From Treponema sp. (lineage in GTDB: Bacteria > Spirochaetota > Spirochaetia > Treponematales > Breznakiellaceae), in the NCBI GenBank assembly GCA_009788065.1, contig WQSF01000005.1, positions 1-62,303 on the forward strand: a stretch of DNA of 62,303 nucleotides. The letters are read 5' to 3'. The translations under genes were made by a program, and so were the position numbers. This document shows positions 50,277-60,399 of this stretch, one piece after another (the stretch's first letter is position 1; every line of letters starts with the position of its first letter). The notes under the pieces were generated by a model. It did no database searches, was not told where the DNA came from, and worked only from the letters and a program-made list of their open reading frames with translations.

Positions 50277-52526
50277 ATGGCTGTAAAGAAAACAGAAAAT
50301 ACAAGATTAAGAAGTATCGCGAATTTTTCTTCGATTGCGATAATTGTCTTTTTAAGCGCCGCGTATATCATTGAGACATACATTTCCGAAATATATGTTA
50401 ATTACAGCATTGCCGGTCTTGTCATGATTGTTACCCTGCTGATAGTAACCGCAATTATCAGAAATTCGATCAATCACTATAAGATGGCGCTGAATGTTCC
50501 GTTCGTACTGCTGTTGTTCTATACCACGCTCATGATGTTATGCAACTGGCATAACTCGCATTATCTTTTAATCTGTATTTTCCTGTGCGCGATAAGCTGT
50601 ATTTATTCCAATTTTTACAGAACCCTTGTTTTCATAATTATTTCCAATATATTTGTCGCTATTCTGCTGTTAAGAGGAGCGCCGATCAGCGGAAATATGC
50701 CGATGTTCGCAATTTTAATGAACTGGGTAATCTCGCTTTTCTGCAGTATCATTATGCTTCTTTTAACAAGGTCCGCGACCATTGTTCTTAATAAAGCGCT
50801 TGAGCACCAGAACTCATTCATGGATCTTCTCGCGTCAACAGAAAACTTTGTCGCCATGATCGATGAGAAGAACCAGGTCGTATACGCAAGTAAAACCCTT
50901 TCGGAACTCGGCGGCACGTCGGAACCGGTACTGGCACAGGGACGTCCTCTTATCGACCTTTTCCCGGGAAGAAGCTTAAAAATACACGCCGGTAAATTAT
51001 TAAAAGAAAAAGATGATTACGGAGAAGACTGGGAATTTTCGCTGAACGGTCAAAAAAGATATTTTAAAGCCGCGTCTCACAGCCTTCCCGGCGGCGGCGG
51101 TACGCTTATCTCCCTGTATGACATGACCCATCTTGCCGAACGCGATGAGATCGCCGTCATGAAAGACAGCATGAAGATCGGTCTTTTCTTTATGGATAAA
51201 AATTATATTATTCAAGACCACTATTCGCGCTACCTCGAAGAAATGCTTTCTGACACAAAACTATTCGGAAAATTATTTACAGATATTATTTACGATTCTG
51301 TCAGCCAGAACGAACTTGAAGCTATTAAAGATTATTTTGGAATGATTCTTGAACGCACTTACGATCAGGATATGCTTGAGGAAATTAACCCTCTTAACGA
51401 ACTTCACTATGTAAATAAAGAGACAGGCGACAGAAAGGTTTTCCAGTTCGCGTTTGCCACGGTAGAGCGCGGACGCGGAGATGTTTATATTCTGGTAACA
51501 GTTTACGATATAACCACAAGGGTAGAGCTGCAGCAGAGACTCGCCGAAGAAGAAGCAAGACGGCAGGAAGAAATGCAGGCTGTCTTTGAACTTATTCAGG
51601 TTAAACCCGATGTATTTAACGATTTTATGTCGGACATGGAACATGAATTTGACTCTATCGATAAGATATTAAAAAACGAAGCTCTGTCCGCGCACGACGC
51701 ACTTGTAAAAGTTTATCAGTCGATTCACGCAATAAAATCCAACGCGGTAATATTGGGATTAAATGTTTTTGGCAACAAGGTGCATAACCTTGAATCCAAG
51801 ATAAAGAAACTTCGCGAGATGCGCGGAGAAGTTCCCTTTGGAGAAATGCTAAACCTGACAGTGGATATCGAAAAAATCTCAAAAGAAAAAGAAGGTTTCA
51901 GAGACATCATCAACAAACTGCAGTCCTACGCGGAAGATACTAACGAGCCGAAGAAAGACGGCGAGAACGAAAGGCAGAAAGTTCTAATTGACTCGCTTAC
52001 AAAAACCGCTTCCAAAGTCGCGGATGATCTTGAAAAGAAAATCAAATTTATCGCAAGCGATATAGACACAGAAGCGATAGAAAAAGGTCCAAGACGCGAA
52101 ATGAAAGAGATACTCATGCAGCTTATCCGCAACTCCGCCTTACATGGAATTGAATTACCGGCTGAGAGAAAAGCCAAAGGCAAGAATGAAACAGGCATTG
52201 TAAAACTTTCTATTAAGATGGCGCCCGACGGTAAGAGCATTCAGATTAAACTTTCTGATGACGGCAGAGGTCTTGATTATAAAAAGATCGGCGAAAGAGC
52301 CGTTAGCCGCAAACTGATCAAGAAAGAAGACATTGATAACAGAGACTTATTGATGAAAGCGATTTTTTCGCCTGGTTTCAGCACCGCGGAGACGGAAGGC
52401 ATTCACGGCGGAAGAGGAATCGGCTTAAACCTGGTACGCGACCGCTTAAAAGAAATAAAAGGCTCTGTAAAACTTAAATCGGAAGACAACAAGGGAACAT
52501 TGTTCCTAATGGTTATTCCAGTCTGA
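50277..52526 (+). CDS. Membrane PAS-Hpt-HATPase kinase (CheA-like, no CheW domain)
   Basis: The protein has 749 residues. About five or six membrane helices (16-170), two PAS-like regions (about 180-285 and 295-415), a coiled linker (415-435), an Hpt-type domain with HAIKSNAVILGL (His484), then a CheA-like ATPase: LIRNSALHGIELPAERKAKG (N box, about 616-635), LSDDGRGLDYKKIGERAVSR (about 659-678), a FSPGFSTAE lid, and GGRGIGLNLVRDRLKEI. The P5/CheW-like domain is missing, as is a separate P3. So this is a membrane sensor that would phosphorylate its own Hpt, then CheY next door. Overlaps coaW convergently by 21 bases. Confidence 0.87.
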   Translation: MAVKKTENTRLRSIANFSSIAIIVFLSAAYIIETYISEIYVNYSIAGLVMIVTLLIVTAIIRNSINHYKMALNVPFVLLLFYTTLMMLCNWHNSHYLLICIFLCAISCIYSNFYRTLVFIIISNIFVAILLLRGAPISGNMPMFAILMNWVISLFCSIIMLLLTRSATIVLNKALEHQNSFMDLLASTENFVAMIDEKNQVVYASKTLSELGGTSEPVLAQGRPLIDLFPGRSLKIHAGKLLKEKDDYGEDWEFSLNGQKRYFKAASHSLPGGGGTLISLYDMTHLAERDEIAVMKDSMKIGLFFMDKNYIIQDHYSRYLEEMLSDTKLFGKLFTDIIYDSVSQNELEAIKDYFGMILERTYDQDMLEEINPLNELHYVNKETGDRKVFQFAFATVERGRGDVYILVTVYDITTRVELQQRLAEEEARRQEEMQAVFELIQVKPDVFNDFMSDMEHEFDSIDKILKNEALSAHDALVKVYQSIHAIKSNAVILGLNVFGNKVHNLESKIKKLREMRGEVPFGEMLNLTVDIEKISKEKEGFRDIINKLQSYAEDTNEPKKDGENERQKVLIDSLTKTASKVADDLEKKIKFIASDIDTEAIEKGPRREMKEILMQLIRNSALHGIELPAERKAKGKNETGIVKLSIKMAPDGKSIQIKLSDDGRGLDYKKIGERAVSRKLIKKEDIDNRDLLMKAIFSPGFSTAETEGIHGGRGIGLNLVRDRLKEIKGSVKLKSEDNKGTLFLMVIPV

Positions 52527-53324
52527 TAATCCGGCGCCAATCGCTGTCGTATATTCAGCGCAATCAGGATAAAAGAATTCGACTCCGTACAGCGTGGAAA
52601 TGTCTGCAAGAACTTTCTGCCCCAAAGGATTTCTGCTGCCGTTTCCTGTAACAACAATGCGGTTTAAATTTTTAGCTTTCGCGGCAAAAACGGAAAGAAC
52701 ACCGATTACCTGAAACACCATGTTAATAATCGCAAGAGCAATATCGCTGTGGTTTGCCGTATCCAGCATTTTACCGAAATTGGAAGCGGTGTTTTCACCG
52801 TTTAAAAAACTGATGCTTGTATCGGTAATGTCGCCGAGCAGAAGATCAACCTGATTTACTTTTCCGTTTTTCGCAAGTTCCATAATATCCCGGAACTCGG
52901 CGACCGGAAGAAGTTTTTTCGCAAGCCCAAGAATTGTTCCGCCGCCGACGCCGGATCCGCCAAAATGCGTAATGCCTTTATCTCCCGCTTCGATAATTAC
53001 AGTTCCCGTTCCAATATTGGTAATAATAATATTACTCATTTCAGACAGGAACATTCCTCCGATTCCAATCGCCTGAATTTCGTTCACCCTACCTGTGGGA
53101 ATACCGAATATATCTTCTTTAATTTTTGTCGCTCCTGCTCCGGTTATCACGATTCTTTCTATCGCGTTAATTTTAATACCGTTCTCAAGAACAATTTTTC
53201 CAAATGCGCCTGTCGCGGCAGTTACGGCATCCTGCGCTCTTGTTTTAATTTTTTTTATAACTTTTCCGTTTTCAATTGAAACGACTTTTGTTATTGTTGT
53301 TCCTACGTCTATTCCTATTATCAA
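52506..53324 (-). CDS. coaW: Type II pantothenate kinase (CoaW)
   Basis: The protein has 272 residues. An actin/hexokinase-fold kinase: GIDVGTTITKVVSIENGKVI, VITGAGATKI, SNIIITNIGTGTVIIEAGDK, FGGSGVGGGTILGLAKKLL, LLLGDITDTSISFLNGENTA, SNFGKM, IVVTGNGSRNPL. This matches the type II pantothenate kinases of Gram-positives, which catalyse the first step of CoA synthesis and escape CoA feedback. The start has a weak AGGAG. It is convergent with the CheA-like gene and upstream of the HD-GYP gene only by chance. Confidence 0.88.
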   Translation of the reverse strand: MIIGIDVGTTITKVVSIENGKVIKKIKTRAQDAVTAATGAFGKIVLENGIKINAIERIVITGAGATKIKEDIFGIPTGRVNEIQAIGIGGMFLSEMSNIIITNIGTGTVIIEAGDKGITHFGGSGVGGGTILGLAKKLLPVAEFRDIMELAKNGKVNQVDLLLGDITDTSISFLNGENTASNFGKMLDTANHSDIALAIINMVFQVIGVLSVFAAKAKNLNRIVVTGNGSRNPLGQKVLADISTLYGVEFFYPDCAEYTTAIGAGLSDWNNH

Positions 53325-53344
53325 TGTTTACTCCTGTTGAATAA

Positions 53345-54424
53345 TTATTCTTTAAAAGAATCAGCCACCTTTTTAAATATTTCAACCAATGCAGGATCAA
53401 AGTGAGTCCCGCTTCCTTCCAAGATTATACGCACAGCATCTTCGTGAGAATAAGCGCTTTTATACGGACGTACTGAAACAAGAGCGTCGTATACGTCCGC
53501 AATCGCCATTATACGCCCTAAAAGCGGAATATCCGCTCCTTTTAATTTATTAGGATATCCGGTTCCATCCCACCACTCATGATGGCTTGTGGCGAAAATT
53601 TTTGCGTATTTTAAAAAATCACTCTCCTGTGCAAGCACCTCAACTTTCTCCATTATCTGCTTTCCGACATGAGTGTGAATTTTCATGTCTTCGTATTCAT
53701 CGTAATCAAGTTTACCCGGCTTTCTTAAAATGCTGTCGCTGATATATATTTTACCGACATCGTGAAGCTGGCAGGATTGGATAAGAAGCTCTACATCCCA
53801 ATCCTTTGTTTCATCCTGATAAGCGTTGCTCGCGATTACTTCGTTTAAAAGAATTCTAAGTCCTTTCTGCGTACGTTCAATGTGCCTGCCTGTTATATCA
53901 TCGCGGTATTCAACAAGCTCCGCCATTGTTTTTAGAAGAGCGTTTTGAAGCGACAATATGCTCTGTGTTTTTTCATCAACCATTTTTTGAAGATTTTCGT
54001 TAAAATATTTAAGCTCATGCGCCTGCTGTTCAAGCGTTTTTCTCTGATGTTCCAAAAGTAAATGAATTTCTATGCGTTTAAGAAGCAGCGCGGGTTGAAT
54101 CGGCTTTGCTATATAATCCACAGCTCCGAGCGTAAGCGCGGCAAGTTCCGCGTCAGATTCAGTTCTGGCTGTAAGAAAGATAACAGGGATATTAGCGGTC
54201 TCCGGTTTATTTTTTAACATTTTAATCGCCTGATAACCGTCAACATCCGGCATATCGACATCTAAAAGAATTACGTCGGGAATATTATTCTCTAAAAGAT
54301 TAAAAAGTTTTTCCGCTGAAGGCGCGGTAGCGACGGCGTATTTCTGCGATAAAATATTTTTACCTATGCGGAGATTCGCGGGGTTGTCATCCACCATTAT
54401 AATTAAAGCTTTTTCGCCCTGCAT
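53345..54424 (-). CDS. Response regulator with HD-GYP phosphodiesterase domain
   Basis: The protein has 359 residues. REC domain 1-120 with Asp12-Asp13, phospho-Asp55 in LLDVDMPDVDG, and Lys107. A coiled linker (120-165) leads to an HD-GYP domain: RHIERTQKGLRILL, LHDVGKIYI (His221-Asp222), HTHVGKQIM, and HHEWWDGTGYPNKLKG (TGYP at 288-291). These residues bind the metals and cleave cyclic di-GMP to GMP or pGpG. Phosphorylation by the neighbouring FIST-hybrid kinase (41 bases upstream in the transcript) is probable. Confidence 0.93.
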   Translation of the reverse strand: MQGEKALIIMVDDNPANLRIGKNILSQKYAVATAPSAEKLFNLLENNIPDVILLDVDMPDVDGYQAIKMLKNKPETANIPVIFLTARTESDAELAALTLGAVDYIAKPIQPALLLKRIEIHLLLEHQRKTLEQQAHELKYFNENLQKMVDEKTQSILSLQNALLKTMAELVEYRDDITGRHIERTQKGLRILLNEVIASNAYQDETKDWDVELLIQSCQLHDVGKIYISDSILRKPGKLDYDEYEDMKIHTHVGKQIMEKVEVLAQESDFLKYAKIFATSHHEWWDGTGYPNKLKGADIPLLGRIMAIADVYDALVSVRPYKSAYSHEDAVRIILEGSGTHFDPALVEIFKKVADSFKE

Positions 54425-54464
54425 AGTTCATTATACCTTAATAAACCGGGTATGTCCACAAAAC

Positions 54465-57400
54465 CTAAACCTTGTCAAGAAGTATCTTTTTTATTAACTC
54501 AATCGCACTTTCAAATTCGGTTATAAGTATGTCATCGGATATTCGATCAATAATATCACTTATACTTTTATCTTTGGATAGAGCGTTAATTTCATCTAAT
54601 ATGCGATCAATTTTTTCGGCGTTGTTTGATCTTAACGCATCCTCAAGCTGTTTTAGCAGTTCATATAATTTTTCGTTATCGCCAGATATTATAACAGGTT
54701 TACTGTTTGCGTTTCCTTTTTCCGCAAGGAATCTTAATTCCAAAACAACCGTAATATCTTCAACCAGTTCAGAAAGATTTTCCATGAACCTGTCAAAATT
54801 TCCATTAATAAAAGCCCAGTCTTCTTCTTTGCCTGCTTCTTCCAAATACGCGGCTTGCGCTGATAAATCCGCAGCGCCGATGGCTCCCGACGCGCTCTTT
54901 AGCGCGTGAACATGAGTAATAAACAAATTTAAATTATCTTTATTAACGGTGTTTCTGAGAAAATTCAATCTGTCCTGCGCGTCCTTACAGAATTGAGACA
55001 GTACGGAATAATATCCCGCTTCTGTTCCGCCTGTCAGAGTAATTCCTCTATGTACATCTACTCCGTTTATCTCAGGGATACGTGATTTTTTATCATTTTC
55101 TTTTTTTACAACAACAGCCTGTTCTCTTTTTTCTTTCGATATCCATTTGATAATTATTTCATCCAGCGATGTTACATCTATCGGCTTCGCGAGGAAATCA
55201 TCAAAACCTTTTTCTATAAACATTTCGCGGACACCAAAGACAGCATTTGCGGTTAACGCGATTATAGCCATCCTCTTTCCGCTGCCGTGCGCGTTTAAAG
55301 AAGCGTTTTTAATTTTTTCTTCCTTTTCCCAGTCGCGTATAATCGCGGTAGCTTCCACTCCGTCCATCTCCGGCATCATATGATCCATAAAAACAATATC
55401 GTAATCTTTATTTTTTACCATCTCTATCGCTTTCGCTCCGCTTAGGCACGAATCAACTTTTATATGATACGGAGCCAAAAGCCCTTCTGTAACTTTTAAA
55501 TTTGTCGGGATATCATCGACAACAAGCGCGCGCGCATTGGGAAATGAAAAACGGACAATACCGTAAACGGCGGAAGTATCGGAAGATACTTTGCTTTCAT
55601 CTTTGCCGTTTAAAATATTCGCAATCGAAATTGATTGAATCGGCAGAGAAACAAAACGCACATCCGGGATAAGCGCCTCCGTTCCCCATTCAATCATCAG
55701 CGCAAGAGGCGGTTTTATTCCTCCTGAAAACGCGGAAGCCGGTTTCTTCATCGCCTTTTTGATCTTGTCATGAATACCGTAACCGGAAAGTATAAGCGAC
55801 CATTTTTCACTGTAAAGCGCTTTTGTAAAATCTTCGATATTTGTAGCCATTACATAGGGAACGCCCAAGTTTCTTAAAGACCAGCATACTGACTTTGCGT
55901 AGATAACTCTTCCTTCAAAAACCAGCACCTTCTTATTCGCGGCATTATCAACAGCGGCGAAAGGTTCGACAGAGTCAACAATCTGCGGAATAGTAACATT
56001 GAAAGTGCTGCCGCTTCCTTCTTCGCTGTCTACATTGATGTCTCCGTCCATAATTAAACACAGCCGTCTTGTAATCGCAAGACCAAGCCCGGTTCCTTCT
56101 ATATTGCGGTTCCTTTTTAAATCGACCTGAACAAATTCGCCGAAAAGTTTTTTCTGATCTTCGGGTTTTATACCCTTCCCTGTATCGGTAACAGAAAAAT
56201 CCAGCCAAACCTTATTGCCCTTATACTGCCGCATTGTAATTGACAGACTGATATGCCCTCTCTCGGTAAATTTTGCCGCATTGGAAAGCAGATTAATCAA
56301 TATCTGGCGAAGACGCGCTTCGTCACCGTATAATCTGTTCGGTATCTTTCCGTCAATGTTTGTAAAAAAGCGGATTGGTTTATCTTTTAACCGCGTGCGG
56401 ATAATGTTTACAGTATCGTTAATCAAGGAAGAAAGCAGATAATTAACGGGAACAATCTCCATTTTACCGGCTTCAATTTTTGAAAAGTCCAGAATGTCAT
56501 TAATGATCGAAATAAGATTGTTACCGGCTTGTTTGATGTCTTGCGCGTAACCTCTCGCCTCGTCGCCAAGATCGCTCCTTAGAAGAAGCTCCGCCATTCC
56601 TGTGATGGCGTTCATCGGCGTGCGTATTTCGTGGCTCATGCTTGCAAGGAAACTGCTCTTTGTGCGGTTTGCTATTTCCGCTTCTTCACGAAGCTCCACA
56701 AGCCGGTTATTTTGATTTCTGATTTCATCTACAATACTAAAAACATACTCTCCGGTTTTTTCCACATTGTTTTGATAAACAACAAGCATTTTTTCGATAT
56801 CCACTTTGGAAACATTGGACTGCTCGATCATTGCGTCCAGATTCTTGCGGATGGTTTCATAATTTACATGAGATGCATCGTCTGTCTGCGAATCCATGCT
56901 TCTCTTTAAATATGAAATTGTAATATTTAAAAGTTCGCTTCGGCTTACAATATCAAAAACAAGCGATTTAAGTTTATTGTCAGTATAATGAAAAAGGCGT
57001 TTTGCTTTATAAGGATCTGTCATTCCCTGTTCGGGCGGCGTTCCGAAAAATACAGCGGTTAATGTTTGATTATGATGGGTAAAAAGTTCTTCGCCGTATG
57101 TGTTAAAACCAATCATGGGATATTTATTAAACACACTGTTAAACCTATCTATAATTTTACGCCCTTCAAGTTCCAGATAACGTTGAATACAATTAAAAAG
57201 AAGACAACCTTGAATACCGGGCAGAAACTGTTCGGCGCCGGTTATACTGTTTTGCGCATTTGCGATAATATCTCCCTGTTTTAACAGGTACACTTTTGTT
57301 CCGGCTTCGATGTAACAGTAAAACTGAAGCCCCTTGCCGTTTACTACAGCATTGGGACTGCGAAGATAAACGCTGTCTCCTAAAACAAGTCCAAGAGGAT

Positions 57401-58145
57401 TTCGCGCAAAAACTTCCAGCGTTAAATCTTCCACTTTTTTAACACCGACATGTCTTGCGTAAATTTCTGCGGCAGGCTCGCCGTCAATCTCCCAAGCAAT
57501 TCTCTGCATAATTTCTACGCGGTTAATTGTAAAGGATGTATTGGTAGGCGAGTAATGAACATAATGGTTAAAGAAAAAAGGAATCTTCATTCTTAAAATA
57601 ACTGCAACAAGCCCGTCGCTTGAAATTCTGTCGCCTGATGAAACATATGTTTTTGTAAATGTCATTTCGTCCGCGGCGGCGCCGCCGACAAAAGCCATGT
57701 TTAAACCTTTCTCCATGGAGAATTCTTTCATTATCAATTCGCCGAGACATAAACCGTCAAAAAATATTAAACCAAGATATTCGTCGGGATTGATATTCTG
57801 CCCTGCGGTTTTATATCTTAATTCCGCAATGGCAAGATGAGCAGCTAAAATAGGATCTCTTTTGACCCCTTCCTGAAACGAAATATAAGCTTCATCAACT
57901 TCATCGGAGGAAAGAGACATGATTGTAATACCGTTTCTTAACGCGCCCGAACTCGACCAGCCGCCGTGCATTGAAGCGCCGGCGCATACAGCGCCTGAAA
58001 AAGCGCTTGCGATTGCTTTATGTATTTTTTTATCTTCGAATGACGGTGAAAAGAAATAGATCACAGCCCTTATATTGGGCTGTCCTATCCCGTCAATAAT
58101 TTTTTGTATATCCCAGTCCTGTAAAGACGTTACTTTTACAGCCAT
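54465..58145 (-). CDS. FIST-domain hybrid histidine kinase (FIST-HisKA-HATPase-REC-Hpt)
   Basis: The protein has 1226 residues and no membrane helix. FIST_N about 25-205 and FIST_C about 210-370 ([10 protein letters not shown] and GFNTYGEE box). A coiled region 405-495, HisKA with [13 protein letters not shown] (His505), HATPase boxes [11 protein letters not shown] (616-626), [11 protein letters not shown] (653-663), [12 protein letters not shown] degenerate receiver-like segment (about 735-855), a true REC (VVDDIP, phospho-Asp921 in [11 protein letters not shown], Lys987), and Hpt [12 protein letters not shown] (His1080). FIST domains are thought to sense small ligands such as amino acids. 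This gives a complete four-step phosphorelay in one chain, next to an HD-GYP regulator. Confidence 0.93.
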   Translation of the reverse strand: MAVKVTSLQDWDIQKIIDGIGQPNIRAVIYFFSPSFEDKKIHKAIASAFSGAVCAGASMHGGWSSSGALRNGITIMSLSSDEVDEAYISFQEGVKRDPILAAHLAIAELRYKTAGQNINPDEYLGLIFFDGLCLGELIMKEFSMEKGLNMAFVGGAAADEMTFTKTYVSSGDRISSDGLVAVILRMKIPFFFNHYVHYSPTNTSFTINRVEIMQRIAWEIDGEPAAEIYARHVGVKKVEDLTLEVFARNPLGLVLGDSVYLRSPNAVVNGKGLQFYCYIEAGTKVYLLKQGDIIANAQNSITGAEQFLPGIQGCLLFNCIQRYLELEGRKIIDRFNSVFNKYPMIGFNTYGEELFTHHNQTLTAVFFGTPPEQGMTDPYKAKRLFHYTDNKLKSLVFDIVSRSELLNITISYLKRSMDSQTDDASHVNYETIRKNLDAMIEQSNVSKVDIEKMLVVYQNNVEKTGEYVFSIVDEIRNQNNRLVELREEAEIANRTKSSFLASMSHEIRTPMNAITGMAELLLRSDLGDEARGYAQDIKQAGNNLISIINDILDFSKIEAGKMEIVPVNYLLSSLINDTVNIIRTRLKDKPIRFFTNIDGKIPNRLYGDEARLRQILINLLSNAAKFTERGHISLSITMRQYKGNKVWLDFSVTDTGKGIKPEDQKKLFGEFVQVDLKRNRNIEGTGLGLAITRRLCLIMDGDINVDSEEGSGSTFNVTIPQIVDSVEPFAAVDNAANKKVLVFEGRVIYAKSVCWSLRNLGVPYVMATNIEDFTKALYSEKWSLILSGYGIHDKIKKAMKKPASAFSGGIKPPLALMIEWGTEALIPDVRFVSLPIQSISIANILNGKDESKVSSDTSAVYGIVRFSFPNARALVVDDIPTNLKVTEGLLAPYHIKVDSCLSGAKAIEMVKNKDYDIVFMDHMMPEMDGVEATAIIRDWEKEEKIKNASLNAHGSGKRMAIIALTANAVFGVREMFIEKGFDDFLAKPIDVTSLDEIIIKWISKEKREQAVVVKKENDKKSRIPEINGVDVHRGITLTGGTEAGYYSVLSQFCKDAQDRLNFLRNTVNKDNLNLFITHVHALKSASGAIGAADLSAQAAYLEEAGKEEDWAFINGNFDRFMENLSELVEDITVVLELRFLAEKGNANSKPVIISGDNEKLYELLKQLEDALRSNNAEKIDRILDEINALSKDKSISDIIDRISDDILITEFESAIELIKKILLDKV

Positions 58146-58186
58146 GTTATTATACTAACATGAATTGCGGGAATATAGAATAAATA

Positions 58187-60256
58187 TTAAAGTTTTCTTT
58201 TCATGAACAAGTCTACAGCTTTTTGAGGATCTTCAGCGTTAATTATCGCTTCCCGCATATTTTCATCGCTTAATATTGAGCCTACGGCGGCAAGAAACTG
58301 CACATGCATTCCGCAGGCTTGCTTCGGCGAAACAATAAGGACAAAAATCCGGGAAGGCTGTTCGTCCATAGATCCAAAATTAATGCCTGATTTTTTTATG
58401 CCGACAGCAACAGCGGTATAAGCAATTCCGTCTGTTTTTCCGTGCGGTAAAGCAATACCGTGATTCATTCCGGTACTCATTGTGTTTTCTCGTTCAAGCA
58501 CATCCGCCAAAACCTGATTACGATCCAGCAGAGAATCGGAAATTGAGAGCATATCCACCAGCTCTGTTATTATTTCTTCCTTTGTCTCGCCTTTTAAATC
58601 CATTGAAAAACAATCAGGGTCGATAAGCGCAAGAATGTCTTTTGTGGTGCGCGCCTCGGGATCGAGAAGATCTTTTTTCATTTCATCAGGTTCGATGGAA
58701 TTTATCAGTTTTTCGATTGAATGTGAAAGATCGAGTATTACTTCGTATAAATCATTTTTTACAAACGGCATATCTTTTTTTGACGTTGTTATGGTTATTA
58801 TATTTTCTTCTTCGGTAATGAAAAGCGCGACGTCGTCTTTATGGGCTTTAGAAATACCTTCGTCCATGTTCATGGTCTGAACATAGAAACCTTCGTTGCG
58901 CAATTCGTTTAAAAGAGTATCCATAACAAGATCGGCGATTTCTTTCGTACCAAAATCCCATACATCGCTGATACTGTCGTCGTGATTTTCTGCTTTTCTT
59001 GTTCCCTGTTTTTTTATTTTTAGCATTATGCCTAAAAGCGGAGGAGATACAACAATGGTAAGGAAGATCATTAAAATCGCGGCGGAGAAAAGCCTGTTGT
59101 CCAGAACGCCTATCGCAAGCCCGATACCGCAGGATATTAACGCGCCTTCGCCGCGCGGAATCATTCCGGTTCCGATTCTAAGAGCGCCGACGCGGTTAAA
59201 ACCAAGAAGCAGCGCGGGACTGCCGGCGCCGACCACTTTTGAAAGAATTACAGCGAGTGTATAAACAGCGCCGAATATTAAAACAGGCGGCGAAATAATT
59301 TCGCGTACATTAACCATCATGCCCATGACCGCAAAAAACATCGGCACAAAAAATTCATACAATGGACGGATACGTTCCTGTATAACCGCCGCAATATCAG
59401 TTTTAGAAAGCGAGAGCCCCGCGACATACGCGCCGATGATCAGAGCCAATCCCTGTTTCTCAAGAATGCCGGCAAGAATTAAAGCAAACCCAAGAGCGAG
59501 AACAGAAAAATCAAGACTGTTTTTAAAAAATTTAAAAAAGCCTGCAAGCGCTTTTGAACAAAACAATAAAAGAGCCGTAACCCCAAGCCAGATACCAAAA
59601 ACTTTTCCCGCCATTAATAAAATGACCTGAACGGAAAGGCCGCTTGCCGAGTTTCCTCCAAGAATCGAAACAATTCCAAGCACCACAGCCAGTAAAATGA
59701 TCCACAACACGTCGTCGAAAACAGCGGCGGTTAACATTGTAACGCCCTCGGGAGAATCAATTTTTTTCTTTTCAGATAATGTTCTCGCGCTAATACCGAC
59801 AGAAGTTGTTGTGGCTATTACTCCCAGAAACAAACATTTGGGATCTAAAAAAGTGGAATCGAACATGATCGCGCCGCACAGTGTTCCAACAGCGAAGGAA
59901 AGAATGGCGCCTGAGATGCCGATTATACCGCCTGCGACTGAATATTTTAAAAATAAACTTAAATTAGTTTCGAGACCGGAAACAAAAAGCAAGACTATCG
60001 AAGCAACGGTAGCAAATGAATATAATTCAACGCTTACCGCAAGCCCCGAGTTTAACGCTAAAGGAAAAATACCGTGTGGAAAACCCGGCAGCGTAATACC
60101 GCCAAGAGCGTATGGACCAATCAAAACGCCTGCCAGCAATTCGCCCAGCACCGAAGGTATCCCGATCTTCTTTGCAAGTTGTCCAAACATACGGACAGCA
60201 AATAAAATAATGCCAACCTGGAGAACCAGTTCGGCTACAAGTTCAGTAATTTGCAT
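58187..60256 (-). CDS. CPA2-type Na+/H+ antiporter fused to PTS EIIA (Fru/Mtl) domain
   Basis: The protein has 689 residues. About twelve membrane helices (1-395): IPSVLGELLAGVLIGPYALG, FVSGLETNLSLFLK, IGAYVAGLSLSKTDIAAVI, MIPRGEGALISCGIG. A middle soluble part follows (about 420-530), then an EIIA-type domain (about 540-689): GMNHGIALPHGKTDGI (phospho-His605), FVLIVSPKQACGMHVQFLAA. Such fusions couple ion exchange to phosphorylation by the PTS, or to nitrogen-type PTS signalling. Exact ion is not visible. It follows the FIST kinase gene region on the same strand, about 40 bases upstream of it, so one transcript is possible. Confidence 0.9.
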   Translation of the reverse strand: MQITELVAELVLQVGIILFAVRMFGQLAKKIGIPSVLGELLAGVLIGPYALGGITLPGFPHGIFPLALNSGLAVSVELYSFATVASIVLLFVSGLETNLSLFLKYSVAGGIIGISGAILSFAVGTLCGAIMFDSTFLDPKCLFLGVIATTTSVGISARTLSEKKKIDSPEGVTMLTAAVFDDVLWIILLAVVLGIVSILGGNSASGLSVQVILLMAGKVFGIWLGVTALLLFCSKALAGFFKFFKNSLDFSVLALGFALILAGILEKQGLALIIGAYVAGLSLSKTDIAAVIQERIRPLYEFFVPMFFAVMGMMVNVREIISPPVLIFGAVYTLAVILSKVVGAGSPALLLGFNRVGALRIGTGMIPRGEGALISCGIGLAIGVLDNRLFSAAILMIFLTIVVSPPLLGIMLKIKKQGTRKAENHDDSISDVWDFGTKEIADLVMDTLLNELRNEGFYVQTMNMDEGISKAHKDDVALFITEEENIITITTSKKDMPFVKNDLYEVILDLSHSIEKLINSIEPDEMKKDLLDPEARTTKDILALIDPDCFSMDLKGETKEEIITELVDMLSISDSLLDRNQVLADVLERENTMSTGMNHGIALPHGKTDGIAYTAVAVGIKKSGINFGSMDEQPSRIFVLIVSPKQACGMHVQFLAAVGSILSDENMREAIINAEDPQKAVDLFMKRKL

Positions 60257-60354
60257 TTAATAATCTCTATTTATTCTCTGTTAACATTCTACGCTTTTAG
60301 TAAATTAATGTCTAGTAGCCCTTATTTTCTTTAAGGTAAATTATAAAATTAAAC

Positions 60355-60383
60355 TTTATTAATATGAAATAATGTAATATAAT
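60355..60383 (+). promoter_or_regulatory. Promoter for the diguanylate cyclase
   Basis: TTTATT (60355-60360), 17 bases, TATAAT (60378-60383). A GGAGG ribosome site and ATG at 60400 follow. Confidence 0.45.
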
Positions 60384-60399
60384 GTGGAGGGCTTAATAA

